Positions 34,823 to 43,670 of a DNA stretch of 64,000 bases are shown piece by piece. The DNA is from Pseudarthrobacter siccitolerans (lineage in GTDB: Bacteria > Actinomycetota > Actinomycetes > Actinomycetales > Micrococcaceae). Where the stretch lies: the NCBI RefSeq assembly GCF_030823375.1, contig NZ_JAUSXB010000001.1, positions 248,001-312,000 on the forward strand, written 5' to 3'. Numbering within the stretch: the stretch's first letter is position 1; each line of letters opens with the position of its first letter. The notes beneath the pieces were generated by a model. The model worked only from the letters and a program-made list of their open reading frames with translations. It searched no databases and was not told where the DNA came from. The translations under genes were made by a program, and so were the position numbers.

Positions 34823-35254
34823 ATGCCCACCACCCTCAACCCCTACCTGAGCTTCCGTGACGATGCCCGGGAAGCCATGAACTTCTACCAGTCGGTGTTC
34901 GGCGGTGAGCTCACGCTCAGCACTTTTGGCGAGTTCCAGGCCAGCGAGGACCCGGCGGAAGCCGAAAAGATCATGCATGGCATGCTGACCACCACGCAGG
35001 GCCTGGTGCTGATGGGTGCGGACACTCCGAACAGCATGGAGTTCAGCGCAGGCTCGTCCATCTCCGTCTCCCTCAGTGGCGATGACGAGGCGGAACTGCG
35101 CGGCTACTACGACAAACTCAGTGGCGGAGGCGGCACCGTGACAGTGCCGATGGAACAGGCTCCCTGGGGCGACATCTTCGGGATGTGCACTGACCGTTAC
35201 GGGGTGGCCTGGCTCATTAACGTCAACAATCAGCAGGCGGCCCCAACTCCGTAA
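34823..35254 (+). CDS. VOC family protein (PhnB/glyoxalase-like)
   Basis: The product is 143 residues from ATG 34823 with AAGGAG at 34809-34814. It has the two beta-alpha-beta-beta-beta units of the vicinal-oxygen-chelate fold, starting PYLSFRDDAREAMNFYQSVFGG and ending WGDIFGMCTDRYGVAWLINV. It belongs to the PhnB/DUF1428-like group of small single-domain proteins. No substrate can be assigned. An in-frame upstream ATG at 34739 lacks a ribosome site. Confidence 0.9.
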   Translation: MPTTLNPYLSFRDDAREAMNFYQSVFGGELTLSTFGEFQASEDPAEAEKIMHGMLTTTQGLVLMGADTPNSMEFSAGSSISVSLSGDDEAELRGYYDKLSGGGGTVTVPMEQAPWGDIFGMCTDRYGVAWLINVNNQQAAPTP

Positions 35255-35323
35255 TCCGGCAGCCGGGCGGGGCCCGCCCGTGTTTCCTTGAGGAGGGACG
35301 CCACCCAGTGCGACGATGTACGC

Positions 35324-35758
35324 GTGGAGTCCCTCTTTGATTTCCTCGCCGACAAATGGTGGCTTGTTTTCCCGATGAGCGCGCTGGCAGGCCACTGGGC
35401 AAATTCATGGCGCAAGGCCGGCGACCGGAGGCACCAGCGGAAGGTGGAGCTGTACAAGCTCCGAAACCAGGCGAATGTGGCGGAGAACGCCTCAACGGCC
35501 GACGTCGAGACTCTGCTGGCCGCCCACGACGCCACCAACAAACGCTGGCTGGAGTACGAGCTCGACGTCGGCAAACTGATCGACTTCCCGCTCATGACAG
35601 ATGTCCGCGAACCCCTCACCGTGGCCTTCCTGCGTGCCAAGCGGGAAGCCGACGGGCTGCGGCCGGCATCAGCGGCGGACATGACAGCAGCACTCGAGGG
35701 CAAAATCGCCCCCATGCTCGACCCCGGCGTGCAGCCCTTGGATTCCCGGCACGGCTGA
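35324..35758 (+). CDS. Hypothetical protein with one N-terminal membrane segment
   Basis: The product is 144 residues from GTG 35324 (VESLFDFLADKWW). A TTG at 35288 in the same frame would add 12 residues but sits before the AGGAGG at 35291-35296; neither start is well supported. A hydrophobic stretch lies at about 8-25 (WWLVFPMSALAGHW). It is followed by a basic coiled-coil-like helix (RKAGDRRHQRKVELYKLR) and a helical C-terminal domain. I recognise no family. It is followed by the HAD-like gene after 16 bases. Confidence 0.6.
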   Translation: MESLFDFLADKWWLVFPMSALAGHWANSWRKAGDRRHQRKVELYKLRNQANVAENASTADVETLLAAHDATNKRWLEYELDVGKLIDFPLMTDVREPLTVAFLRAKREADGLRPASAADMTAALEGKIAPMLDPGVQPLDSRHG

Positions 35759-35774
35759 TATCCGGGGAGGAACC

Positions 35775-36284
35775 GTGGCCCGCCGTACGCTCTATCTCGA
35801 CGTTGACGGCGTCGTCTGTCCCTTTGGTCCGGAAGGGCGCAACGGCTGGGGAACCGCGTGGCGGCGCGCTGCTGCCGGCCTGTTGCGCGTGGCGTACGCG
35901 CCCGAACTTGTTAGGGGACTCAACAGCCTGGCGGCGGCCTCGGAACTGCGGTGCGTCTGGCTCACCAGCTGGGAGGAACTGGCGCCGCAGTACCTCTGCC
36001 CGGCGATCGGGCTGGAGGGCGGCCGCTGGCCGCACCTGACGGCGGAAGGGGCCGGAAGCGGCGCCGGTTGGTGGAAGCTCCACGCCATCCAGGACGATGT
36101 GGAGCGAACCGCGCCCGACGCCGTCGCCTGGGTGGATGACCAGCTCGCGTACGAGGCCGAAGCCCAGGCCTGGGCCCGGGTCATGGGCCACCGGCTGCTG
36201 GCGGTTTCACCGGACCCCAGGCGGGGGATCTCGCCGTCGGAGCTTGAAGCAGTCAGCTCCTTTCTCGGGCAGCCGGTGTTTTGA
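35775..36284 (+). CDS. HAD-like hydrolase domain protein
   Basis: The product is 169 residues from GTG 35775. HAD motifs are visible: LYLDVDGVV (motif I, nucleophile Asp in DVDG), VWLTSWEE (motif II Ser/Thr), and VAWVDDQLA (motif IV acidic pair). There is no large cap domain. Such small proteins are often annotated only as HAD domain-containing; the substrate is unknown. It lies in the same direction and close behind the hypothetical gene, likely co-transcribed. Confidence 0.8.
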   Translation: MARRTLYLDVDGVVCPFGPEGRNGWGTAWRRAAAGLLRVAYAPELVRGLNSLAAASELRCVWLTSWEELAPQYLCPAIGLEGGRWPHLTAEGAGSGAGWWKLHAIQDDVERTAPDAVAWVDDQLAYEAEAQAWARVMGHRLLAVSPDPRRGISPSELEAVSSFLGQPVF

Positions 36285-36349
36285 CCTCCTGCCGCGGACG
36301 CGTACGATCGATAAGGTTTCACGCCGGCTGTTTAGCGCGCCGCAGGTCA

Positions 36350-36378
36350 TTCCAAGCGAACAGCTGGTGAATTATGCT
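36350..36378 (+). promoter_or_regulatory. Predicted promoter of the Pit phosphate transporter gene
   Basis: TTCCAA at 36350-36355 and TATGCT at 36373-36378 are separated by 17 bases. Transcription would start near 36385, giving a leader of about 50 bases before the GTG at 36437. Confidence 0.5.
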
Positions 36379-36436
36379 GTGCAAGGCAGCCGGGGAAAGA
36401 AACTGCTGAACGTCGACTCTGCAGATTGGGCAACAG

Positions 36437-37786
36437 GTGGATATCACCTTCATGGTGGCGCTGGTTATAGCACTGGCACTATTTTTCGACTTCACTAACG
36501 GTTTCCACGACACCGCGAACGCGATGGCCACGCCCATCGCCACGGGTGCGATCAAACCGAAGACAGCTGTGGCCCTGGCAGCCATCCTGAACCTGGTGGG
36601 CGCCTTCCTGTCCACGGAAGTGGCGAAAACGGTCTCCGGCGGCATCATCCGTGAAGGCTCTGGCGGCGTGCAGATCACACCGGACATTATTTTCGCGGGC
36701 CTCATGGGGGCCGTCCTGTGGAACATGATCACCTGGTTGAAAGGCCTTCCGTCGAGTTCCTCGCATGCACTGTTCGGCGGCCTGATCGGCGCGGCCATAG
36801 CGGGCATCGGGTTCAACTCGATCAATCTTGAGACCCTGCTCCAGAAGGTCATCCTGCCGGCGATCTTTGCGCCGGTCATCGCCGGGGCCGCTGCCTACCT
36901 CTGCACCCGCCTCGCCTATGCACTGACTTCGCGCCACGACCCGGAAACCGGCAGCAAACTGACGCAGAAGCGCGGCGGCTTCCGGACCGGCCAGATCTTC
37001 ACCTCAAGCCTGGTGGCGCTGGCGCACGGCACCAATGACGCCCAGAAGACGATGGGCATCATCACGCTGGTGCTGATTGCAGCCGGTACGCAGGCGCCCG
37101 GCTCCGGCCCCCAGTTCTGGGTAATCGGAGCCTGCGCCCTCGCGATCGCCATCGGCACCTACGCCGGCGGTTGGCGCATCATTCGGACCATGGGTTCGGG
37201 CCTTACCGAAGTGAAGCCCGCGCAGGGCTTCGCTGCTGAAACCAGCACCGCCTCCGCCATCCTGGCATCGTCGCACCTTGGCTTCGCGCTCTCCACCACG
37301 CAGGTTGCGTCCGGCTCCGTGATCGGTTCAGGTATGGGCCGCAAGGGAACCACGGTGCGCTGGGGCATGGTGGGCAAGATCGCCCTCGGGTGGCTCTTCA
37401 CCCTTCCCGCTGCAGGGGTCGTGGGTGCGCTCACCGCGCTGCTGGTCAAGACCGGGATAGTGGGCGTCCTGATCGCCGCCATCGCTGGTACCGGTGCCGT
37501 CCTATTCATGTTCTTCTACTCACGCAAGTCCGCCGTGGGCCACCACAACGCCGTCGAGGTCGAGGAAGTGGGCCAGGCCGTCCGCTTCGCCAAGAAGAAG
37601 GCGATGGCACGGGCCCGTGCAGAAGCCAAGGCGAAGGCCAAGGCCGAAGCCAAAGCGAAAGCCAAGGCAGAAGCGCCCGCTGACGCGAAAGCGAAAGCCG
37701 AAACGAAAGCCCCGGCTGAAGCGCAAGCCGATAAGAAGGCCCCGGTAGAAGCCGAACCCGTCGAGACGAAGGATGCCCAGCGATGA
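36437..37786 (+). CDS. Low-affinity inorganic phosphate transporter (Pit family) with Ala/Lys-rich tail
   Basis: The product is 449 residues from GTG 36437. It has about ten membrane segments and the two Pit signature repeats: TNGFHDTANA near residues 16-25 and ALAHGTNDAQKTMG around 200. It takes up phosphate with protons, probably as a metal-phosphate complex. From about residue 383 the protein continues into a cytoplasmic tail of alternating Ala/Lys/Glu blocks (such as AEAKAKAKAEAKAKAKAEAP) ending in ETKDAQR. This is a low-complexity helical extension that typical Pit proteins lack. The stop overlaps the next small gene as ATGA. There is no DUF47/PhoU partner next to it. Confidence 0.93.
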   Translation: MDITFMVALVIALALFFDFTNGFHDTANAMATPIATGAIKPKTAVALAAILNLVGAFLSTEVAKTVSGGIIREGSGGVQITPDIIFAGLMGAVLWNMITWLKGLPSSSSHALFGGLIGAAIAGIGFNSINLETLLQKVILPAIFAPVIAGAAAYLCTRLAYALTSRHDPETGSKLTQKRGGFRTGQIFTSSLVALAHGTNDAQKTMGIITLVLIAAGTQAPGSGPQFWVIGACALAIAIGTYAGGWRIIRTMGSGLTEVKPAQGFAAETSTASAILASSHLGFALSTTQVASGSVIGSGMGRKGTTVRWGMVGKIALGWLFTLPAAGVVGALTALLVKTGIVGVLIAAIAGTGAVLFMFFYSRKSAVGHHNAVEVEEVGQAVRFAKKKAMARARAEAKAKAKAEAKAKAKAEAPADAKAKAETKAPAEAQADKKAPVEAEPVETKDAQR

Positions 37787-38004
37787 AGTGGTTGGAACTG
37801 CTGACCGTGGCCGGAGCCACCCTGGCGGCCGCAGTGACCGTGGTGGTCCTCTACTCGCTTGGCGTCAGGCTGACTGCCATCGCCGGTGATGCGCAGCAGA
37901 CCTCGCCGGGCCTGAAACGTTCACTGGCCTATGCCTGCTTTGGCCTGTGCGGGCTGGCCGTCCTCTTCGGGCTCTACCTGATCATTCCGTACTTCTCCCG
38001 CTAG
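37783..38004 (+). CDS. Small two-helix membrane protein coupled to the Pit gene
   Basis: The product is 73 residues with two membrane segments (about 5-28 and 48-68), separated by a short polar loop (TAIAGDAQQTSPGLKRS). The ATG overlaps the stop of the phosphate transporter gene, so the two are translationally coupled. The family is not known to me. The coupling suggests a subunit or modulator of the transporter, which is inference. Confidence 0.75.
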   Translation: MKWLELLTVAGATLAAAVTVVVLYSLGVRLTAIAGDAQQTSPGLKRSLAYACFGLCGLAVLFGLYLIIPYFSR

Positions 38005-38040
38005 ACTCCGCCAGCACCCAAAGCGACAGCTTGGGGGGCG

Positions 38041-38069
38041 TTGGCCAGGCCGCGGCACATGGCTAGGCT
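38041..38069 (+). promoter_or_regulatory. Leaderless promoter of the RibD-like reductase gene
   Basis: TTGGCC (38041-38046) and TAGGCT (38064-38069) with a 17-base spacer; the ATG at 38076 follows after 6 bases, so the mRNA should start at or next to the start codon. Confidence 0.65.
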
Positions 38070-38075
38070 TGAGCC

Positions 38076-38627
38076 ATGTCACGGATCCAGTACTTTGTCG
38101 CCGCATCCCTCGACGGTTTTATCGCCACCCCCACGGACGACCTTGACTGGCTCCTGCAGTTCGACGGTTTCGAGGGCGGCATGGAAAGCTACGAGGCTTT
38201 TATGGCTGGCGTGGGCTGCATTGTGATGGGCGGCGGCACCTACACCTGGCTTATGGAGCACCAGCCCGGAAACTGGCCCTACCCTGGCACGCCCAGCTAC
38301 GTCTTCACCCGGCACGAGTACGTGGCGCCTGACGGGGCGGACATTACGTTTGTCCGTGGGAACATCAGCGAGTTCATCGCGGACTTCAAAGCCGACGCGC
38401 GCGGCAAGAACGTCTGGGTGGTGGGCGGCGGAGACCTTGCTGCCCAGTTCGCCGACGCCGGCCTGCTGGACGAACTCATCCTCTCCGTCATCCCCGTGGT
38501 CCTGGGAAGCGGCAAGCAGCTCTTGCCGTTGGCAGGCCCGACGCCGCCACTTGAGCTGACTGCTTCGCGTGCCATGGGCAGGGGCATTGTTGAGCTGCGG
38601 TACCTGCTGAAGGGCAGCGGCAGCTGA
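38076..38627 (+). CDS. Dihydrofolate reductase family protein (RibD C-terminal domain)
   Basis: The product is 183 residues with the RibD C-terminal/bifunctional deaminase-reductase fold: IQYFVAASLDGFIATP at the N-terminus, GGGTYTWL and VWVVGGGDLAAQF (NADPH-binding region), and a terminal LRYLLK strand. Such stand-alone proteins are NADPH-dependent reductases of unknown substrate and are not true DHFR or riboflavin enzymes. It is transcribed from a leaderless promoter. Confidence 0.88.
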   Translation: MSRIQYFVAASLDGFIATPTDDLDWLLQFDGFEGGMESYEAFMAGVGCIVMGGGTYTWLMEHQPGNWPYPGTPSYVFTRHEYVAPDGADITFVRGNISEFIADFKADARGKNVWVVGGGDLAAQFADAGLLDELILSVIPVVLGSGKQLLPLAGPTPPLELTASRAMGRGIVELRYLLKGSGS

Positions 38628-38649
38628 GCCCGTCGAACCCCGCGGTTGA

Positions 38650-38794
38650 GACGCCCCATCACATCCCGTGCGTTTTGGGAAGACGCCCCATCACCTCCCG
38701 TGCGTTTTGGGAAGACGCCCCATCACCTCCCGCGTTGGAGCTGCGGGAGGTGATGGCGCGTTCGAAAATTTCATGCGGAAGGTGATGGGGCGTC
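38650..38794. repeat. 32-base tandem repeat with inverted copies
   Basis: Two full units (38650-38681 and 38682-38713, one mismatch) and a partial third (38714-38733) begin GACGCCCCATCACCTCCCG. Downstream the same core appears inverted at 38744-38758 (CGGGAGGTGATGGCG) and 38779-38794 (AAGGTGATGGGGCGTC). Direct and inverted copies can fold into alternative hairpins. It lies between the 3' ends of the RibD-like and thioesterase genes (convergent), so it may act as a transcription terminator. It may also be a dispersed intergenic repeat of the genome. Confidence 0.85.
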
Positions 38795-38816
38795 GGACGG
38801 TGTCCGTTCCGCGCTT

Positions 38817-39293
38817 TCAGCCCTTCGAAGGCGCCGCGTTGTCCCGGATCATGTTGGTGATGCGGGCGGTGGACAGCCGGCGGCCCTGCTCATCCGTCAT
38901 CACGATTTCGTGCGTTGCCAGAGTCCGGCCAAGGTGGATGGCCGTACAGGTTCCGGTCACGGTGCCGCCTGAGATGGAACGGTGGTGGGTGGCGCTGACC
39001 TCGATGCCTACTGCATGGCGGCCGGGCCCTGCGTGCATGCCGGCCGAAAATGAGCCAAGCGTTTCCGCCAGCACCACGTGGGCGCCGCCGTGAAGGATGC
39101 CGGCCACCTGGGTGTTCCCCTCCACGGGCATGGTGGCCACCGTCCGCTCAGGGCTCATCTCCAGGAAACGGATGCCCATTTTCACCACCAGGGCGCCAAT
39201 CCCGAATTGGCCAAGCCAGCCGTGCAGGTGCTCCGGGACTCCTGCGGCAGTGAGCTCCCCGGCGAAGGGGCCGGGCGTGAAATTGTCCATCAT
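38817..39293 (-). CDS. PaaI-family hotdog-fold thioesterase
   Basis: The product is 158 residues from ATG 39293 (MMDNFTPGPF; an ATG at 39290 is adjacent). It has the hotdog-fold thioesterase motif AGILHGGAHVVLAET, with the HGG loop, and the conserved GRTLATHEI strand near the C-terminus. Expected to hydrolyse acyl-CoA or aromatic acyl-CoA esters. It is divergent from polA with only 19 bases between the two starts, a pairing I recall in related actinobacteria. A longer frame to 39329 would run into polA. Confidence 0.9.
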   Translation of the reverse strand: MMDNFTPGPFAGELTAAGVPEHLHGWLGQFGIGALVVKMGIRFLEMSPERTVATMPVEGNTQVAGILHGGAHVVLAETLGSFSAGMHAGPGRHAVGIEVSATHHRSISGGTVTGTCTAIHLGRTLATHEIVMTDEQGRRLSTARITNMIRDNAAPSKG

Positions 39294-39299
39294 GGCAAC

Positions 39300-39305
39300 T
39301 AGGCT
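39300..39305 (+). promoter_or_regulatory. -10 box of leaderless polA promoter
   Basis: TAGGCT at 39300-39305 is followed after 7 bases by the polA GTG at 39313. The -35 region (GTGAAA near 39277) lies inside the divergent thioesterase gene, so the two promoters overlap. Confidence 0.55.
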
Positions 39306-39312
39306 GGCATCT

Positions 39313-42156
39313 GTGAGTGAAACAACCAAACCGGCCCCTTTCCCGTCCGACGTCCTGCAGGAGGACGCTTCCCCGGGGGGCTCCTCTGCCCTTCAAGACC
39401 CTGCAGTTCAGGACGAGGCACAAACCCCGGCCGGCGGATCGGTTTCAGCAACGGCCGCACCCGTGGTTCCCATCACCGGCCAGCCGCGGCTGCTGGTCCT
39501 GGATGGACATTCGATGGCCTTCCGCGCCTTTTTTGCACTGCCCGCGGACAAGTTCTCCACGGCGAACGGGCAGCACACCAACGCCATCCACGGCTTCACC
39601 TCCATGCTGATCAACCTCATCAAGGAACAGCAGCCCACGCACATCGCCGTCGCCTTTGACGTCTCGGATGAGACCACCCACCGCAAGGCCGAATACAGTG
39701 AATACAAGGGCGGCCGCAACGAGACCCCCCGCGAGATGAACAACCAGATCGATCTCATCGCGCAGGTGATGCAGGCCTGGGGCATCAAGACCATCGCAAT
39801 GCCCGGCTACGAGGCTGACGACATTCTTGCCACCCTTGCCGCCATGGGCGAAAAGGCCGGCTTCGAAGTTCTGCTGGTTTCCGGTGACCGGGACGCGTTC
39901 CAGCTGATCACGGACCACGTTTTTGTGCTCTACCCCAAGAAGGGCGTCAGCGACATCCCCAGGATGGACGCCGCGGCCATTGAGGCGAAGTACTTCGTCA
40001 GCCCGGACCGGTATTCGGACCTCGCCGCACTGGTGGGGGAGACGGCCGACAACCTGCCGGGCGTGCCCGGCGTGGGTCCCAAGACTGCCGCCAAATGGAT
40101 CAACCTTTACGGCGGGCTTGAAGGCGTCCTGGAAAACCTGGATTCCATCGGCGGAAAGGTGGGAGACGCGCTGCGCGAGAATGTCGAGTCCGTGAAGCGC
40201 AACCGCCGGTTGAACAGGCTCCTCCCGGACCTTGAACTTCCGGTAACCCTGGATGACCTGTACCAGCCCCGCCCTGACCAGGCCGCCCTTGAGGATCTCT
40301 TCGACCAGCTCGAATTCAAGGCCATCAGGGGCCGGCTCTTTGCCCTCTATGGCGACGACGACACCCCCGCGCCCGAGCGGGCGAGCATCGAGACCCCCGA
40401 CTTCACCACACCCGCGGGGGCCGCGGAGCTCGCCGCATTCCTGGCGGCAGGTGCCGGCCAGCGGTCCGCCCTCGCCGTGGACCTGGTTCCCGGGCGGATC
40501 GGCGAGGACGCCGCCGGCCTGGCCATCGTCCGGGACGGCGCCGCCGCCTACATCGATCTCAGCAGCCAGGACGCCGAGGCGGAAAACGTCCTGGCCGGCT
40601 GGCTCCGCGACCCCGAATCGCCCAAGGTGATGCACGGGTTTAAGGCCGCGCTGAAGGCCCTGTCCTCCCGGGGACTGGAGCTCGAAGGCGTGGTGGATGA
40701 CACCTCCATCTCCGGCTACCTTATCGAGCCGGACCGGCGCACGTACGAGCTCGCCGAACTCGCCCAGCACCACCTCAACGTGGGCATCCCCGCCGCCACT
40801 GCCAAGGCCGGCCAGCTGGAACTGTCCTTCGACGGCGACGACGAAGCCGCCGCGGGGGCGCTGGTGCAGGCCGCCGCCGTCGTGCTTGAACTGAGCCGCT
40901 TCTTTGCAGCGGAACTGAAGGAGCGCAGCGCCGAGGAACTGCTCTCCACGCTCGAACTTCCGGTCAGCCGTGTGCTGGCTGACATGGAGCTTGCCGGCAT
41001 CGGCATCGACATGGCCAGGATGGACGAGCAGCTCGCTGACCTTTCCAGGGTCATTGACAATGCCCAGGAGCAGGCGTTTGCGGCGATTGGCCACGAGGTC
41101 AACCTCGGTTCACCCAAACAGCTGCAGACCGTGCTGTTCGAGGAACTCCAGCTGCCCAAGACCAAAAAGATCAAGTCCGGCTACACCACCGATGCCGCCT
41201 CCTTGAAAAACCTCCTGGACAAAACGGGTCACGAGTTCCTGGTCCAGCTCATGGCCCACCGTGAAGCATCCAAGCTGCGCCAAATGCTGGAGTCGCTGAA
41301 GAAGTCGGTGGCGGAGGACGGCCGGATCCACACCACGTACGCCCAGAACGTTGCGGCGACGGGGCGGATCTCGTCCAACAACCCCAACCTCCAGAACATC
41401 CCCATCCGCAGCGAGGAGGGCCGCCGGGTCCGCGGGATCTTCGTGGTCAGCGACGGGTACGAATGCCTGCTCTCCGCGGATTATTCGCAGATCGAAATGC
41501 GCATCATGGCCCACCTCTCCGGTGATGCCGGCCTGATCCAGGCGTACAAGGACGGGGAGGACCTGCACCGGTTCGTGGGCTCGAACATCTTCCACGTCCC
41601 CACCGGGGAAGTCACCAGCGCCATGCGCTCCAAGGTGAAGGCCATGTCCTACGGCCTCGCCTACGGGCTGACCTCCTTCGGCCTGTCCAAGCAGCTGGAG
41701 ATCTCGGTGGACGAGGCACGCAGCCTCATGAAGGACTACTTCGACCGGTTCGGCGCGGTCCGCGACTACCTGCGCGGCGTGGTGGACCAGGCCCGCGTGG
41801 ATGGCTACACGGCAACCATCGAGGGACGCCGGCGGTACCTGCCCGACCTGACCAGCACGGACCGGCAGCTCCGGGAAAACGCCGAACGGATCGCGCTTAA
41901 CAGCCCCATCCAGGGCTCGGCTGCGGACATCATCAAACGGGCCATGCTCGGCGTCCACGCCGAGCTCCAGTCCCAGGGCCTCAAGTCCCGGATGCTGCTG
42001 CAGGTCCATGACGAACTGGTGCTGGAAGTCGCCGCAGGGGAGCGCGCAGCGGTGGAGAAGCTGGTCACCGACCAGATGGGCGCCGCCGCGGACCTCAGCG
42101 TTCCGCTGGAGGTCCAGATCGGCGTCGGCCCCAGCTGGTACGACGCCGGGCACTAG
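39313..42156 (+). CDS. polA: DNA polymerase I
   Basis: The product is 947 residues from GTG 39313. After a disordered N-terminal extension of about 55 residues come the 5'-3' exonuclease domain (VLDGHSMAFRAFF from about residue 60, EADD and SGDRDAFQL), a degenerate 3'-5' exonuclease domain and the polymerase domain. In the middle domain the DxE of motif I is replaced (AVDLVPGR), so proofreading is predicted to be absent, as in mycobacteria. The polymerase domain has motif A D723 (SADYSQIEMR), the O-helix AMSYGLAYG with Y780, and motif C D900 (VHDELV). A tyrosine at the O-helix position is known to weaken discrimination against dideoxynucleotides. It processes Okazaki fragments and fills repair gaps. 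Confidence 0.97.
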   Translation: MSETTKPAPFPSDVLQEDASPGGSSALQDPAVQDEAQTPAGGSVSATAAPVVPITGQPRLLVLDGHSMAFRAFFALPADKFSTANGQHTNAIHGFTSMLINLIKEQQPTHIAVAFDVSDETTHRKAEYSEYKGGRNETPREMNNQIDLIAQVMQAWGIKTIAMPGYEADDILATLAAMGEKAGFEVLLVSGDRDAFQLITDHVFVLYPKKGVSDIPRMDAAAIEAKYFVSPDRYSDLAALVGETADNLPGVPGVGPKTAAKWINLYGGLEGVLENLDSIGGKVGDALRENVESVKRNRRLNRLLPDLELPVTLDDLYQPRPDQAALEDLFDQLEFKAIRGRLFALYGDDDTPAPERASIETPDFTTPAGAAELAAFLAAGAGQRSALAVDLVPGRIGEDAAGLAIVRDGAAAYIDLSSQDAEAENVLAGWLRDPESPKVMHGFKAALKALSSRGLELEGVVDDTSISGYLIEPDRRTYELAELAQHHLNVGIPAATAKAGQLELSFDGDDEAAAGALVQAAAVVLELSRFFAAELKERSAEELLSTLELPVSRVLADMELAGIGIDMARMDEQLADLSRVIDNAQEQAFAAIGHEVNLGSPKQLQTVLFEELQLPKTKKIKSGYTTDAASLKNLLDKTGHEFLVQLMAHREASKLRQMLESLKKSVAEDGRIHTTYAQNVAATGRISSNNPNLQNIPIRSEEGRRVRGIFVVSDGYECLLSADYSQIEMRIMAHLSGDAGLIQAYKDGEDLHRFVGSNIFHVPTGEVTSAMRSKVKAMSYGLAYGLTSFGLSKQLEISVDEARSLMKDYFDRFGAVRDYLRGVVDQARVDGYTATIEGRRRYLPDLTSTDRQLRENAERIALNSPIQGSAADIIKRAMLGVHAELQSQGLKSRMLLQVHDELVLEVAAGERAAVEKLVTDQMGAAADLSVPLEVQIGVGPSWYDAGH

Positions 42157-42207
42157 GCTTTCGCGGGCACTGGAAGGCGCCGGGTACTGGACGGGGGACT
42201 TATTGGC

Positions 42208-42213
42208 TAGGCT
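42208..42213 (+). promoter_or_regulatory. -10 box of leaderless Eis-type acetyltransferase promoter
   Basis: TAGGCT lies 7 bases before the GTG at 42221; a CTGGAC-like -35 lies around 42187. This supports the GTG rather than the TTG at 42203 as start. Confidence 0.5.
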
Positions 42214-42220
42214 CGGACGG

Positions 42221-43519
42221 GTGGCTGAACTGAGCGGTAACTATGAGATCCGGCGATTCCCTGCGGTGTCCGAAGGCAAGGACGGCTATGCGGAAGCGGC
42301 CGCCTGGGCCCGGGCCGTGGCCTTCGGGTTCCACGAGTCCACCCGGACACCGGAACACGTGGCAAGGTCCATGGCCACCTACGAAATTGACGGCCGGATG
42401 TTGACCGGCGCCTACCAGACGGGACAGGTGGCACCGTCCTCGTTGCCGGCCGACGTTCCGGTGGCGACCTTTGCCACCTTCCGGAAGAGCCTCAATATCG
42501 GTTTCGGCCGGACCCTTGAAAGCCAGCTGGTCACGGCCGTGACAGTCCGCACTTCGCACCGCCGGCGCGGCCTCCTGCGCCGGCTGATGAGCGAGGACCT
42601 GCGCCTGGCCCGGGAGGACGGCGTCGCGATGGCGGCCCTCACCGCCTCCGAAGGAACCATTTACGGCCGTTTCGGGTACGGTGTGGCCAGCTTCGAGCGC
42701 AAGGTCGCCGTGGACACCACGGCGCGGTTCAGCCTCCGGCACCAGCCTGCGGGCAGTGTCGAGATCGCAGACCCGAAGGTCCTGCTGCAGGTGGCCCCTG
42801 AGGTTTTTGACCGCGTGCACCGGCTCACGCCGGGTTCGATCAGCCGGCAGGAGTGGTACCGGCAGCTGGCATCGGGGTCGCTTGGCCGGGACGGCAAGGA
42901 GGACGCGGCCATTAAGGTGGCCCTCCACTATTCAAAAGATGGAACAGTGGACGGTTACGTCTCCTACAAGTTCCTGGGATGGGACACGGAGCCCTACACG
43001 GTGGAAGTGGTTGACCTGGTGGCGGCAGGAAACAGCGCGTACCTGGAGCTGTGGCAGTTCCTCGCTGCCATCGATCTCGTGGAGCGCGTCTCCTGGGCTG
43101 AGGCGCCGCTTGACGATCCACTGGCATGGGCCCTCACTGACCCCCGCTGCATCGCTTCCTCGGACAGCCGGGATATGCTGTGGCTCCGCATTCTCGACGT
43201 CCCCAAGGCGCTGGAGGCCAGGCACTACCCGGCGGACGGCCGGCTGGTCCTCGAAGTCCACGACCCCCTCGGCCTCACTGCAGGAACTTTCGCCCTTGAT
43301 GTCGACGGCGGCCAGGCCGTCGTCGAACGCCTCCCGGAAGGTGCCAGGGCAGATTTGTCCCTGGACGTTTCGGCCCTGTCCTCGATCTACCTGGGCGCCG
43401 TTTGTCCGGTCACCCTGACGGCTGCGGGACGGGTCGGGGAGAACACTCTAGGCTCATCGCTGAAGGCCCGGCACCTGTTCGCCGTCGAAAGATCGACGCA
43501 CTGCCTCACCCACTTCTGA
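42221..43519 (+). CDS. Eis-like GNAT acetyltransferase
   Basis: The product is 432 residues from GTG 42221, chosen because a leaderless promoter box stands 7 bases upstream. It has the Eis-family layout: an N-terminal GNAT domain with the acetyl-CoA loop VTVRTSHRRRGLLRRLM (about 105-122), a second GNAT-like domain, and a C-terminal sterol-carrier-like domain (about 330-425). Eis proteins of mycobacteria acetylate aminoglycosides and host peptides, but in soil actinobacteria the natural substrate is unknown. It lies 64 bases after polA. Whether it confers any resistance cannot be inferred from sequence. Confidence 0.9.
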   Translation: MAELSGNYEIRRFPAVSEGKDGYAEAAAWARAVAFGFHESTRTPEHVARSMATYEIDGRMLTGAYQTGQVAPSSLPADVPVATFATFRKSLNIGFGRTLESQLVTAVTVRTSHRRRGLLRRLMSEDLRLAREDGVAMAALTASEGTIYGRFGYGVASFERKVAVDTTARFSLRHQPAGSVEIADPKVLLQVAPEVFDRVHRLTPGSISRQEWYRQLASGSLGRDGKEDAAIKVALHYSKDGTVDGYVSYKFLGWDTEPYTVEVVDLVAAGNSAYLELWQFLAAIDLVERVSWAEAPLDDPLAWALTDPRCIASSDSRDMLWLRILDVPKALEARHYPADGRLVLEVHDPLGLTAGTFALDVDGGQAVVERLPEGARADLSLDVSALSSIYLGAVCPVTLTAAGRVGENTLGSSLKARHLFAVERSTHCLTHF

Positions 43520-43670
43520 CCGCCGCCGCTGCTGCTTTCCTTGGGTTTCCATGAGCCCCTGACACTTCCCGGGCAGCCGGGTACGCTGAATATGTCGTGA
43601 AGCCGACCGCGCACTTCATCCAGGCCGTTGTTTACCCGATGGCTTGATCATTTCGTTTGAGGAGGCAGCG

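Noticed and set aside
38650..38794. Possible CRISPR array
   Set aside because: Only two full direct copies, no spacers, and inverted copies present.
39445..41094. A 549-codon minus-strand frame inside polA
   Set aside because: Antisense to conserved exonuclease and polymerase motifs; no homology features.
42008..42220. Extended start of the Eis-type protein inside polA
   Set aside because: The open frame upstream overlaps the conserved polA C-terminus; the leaderless promoter box supports GTG 42221.
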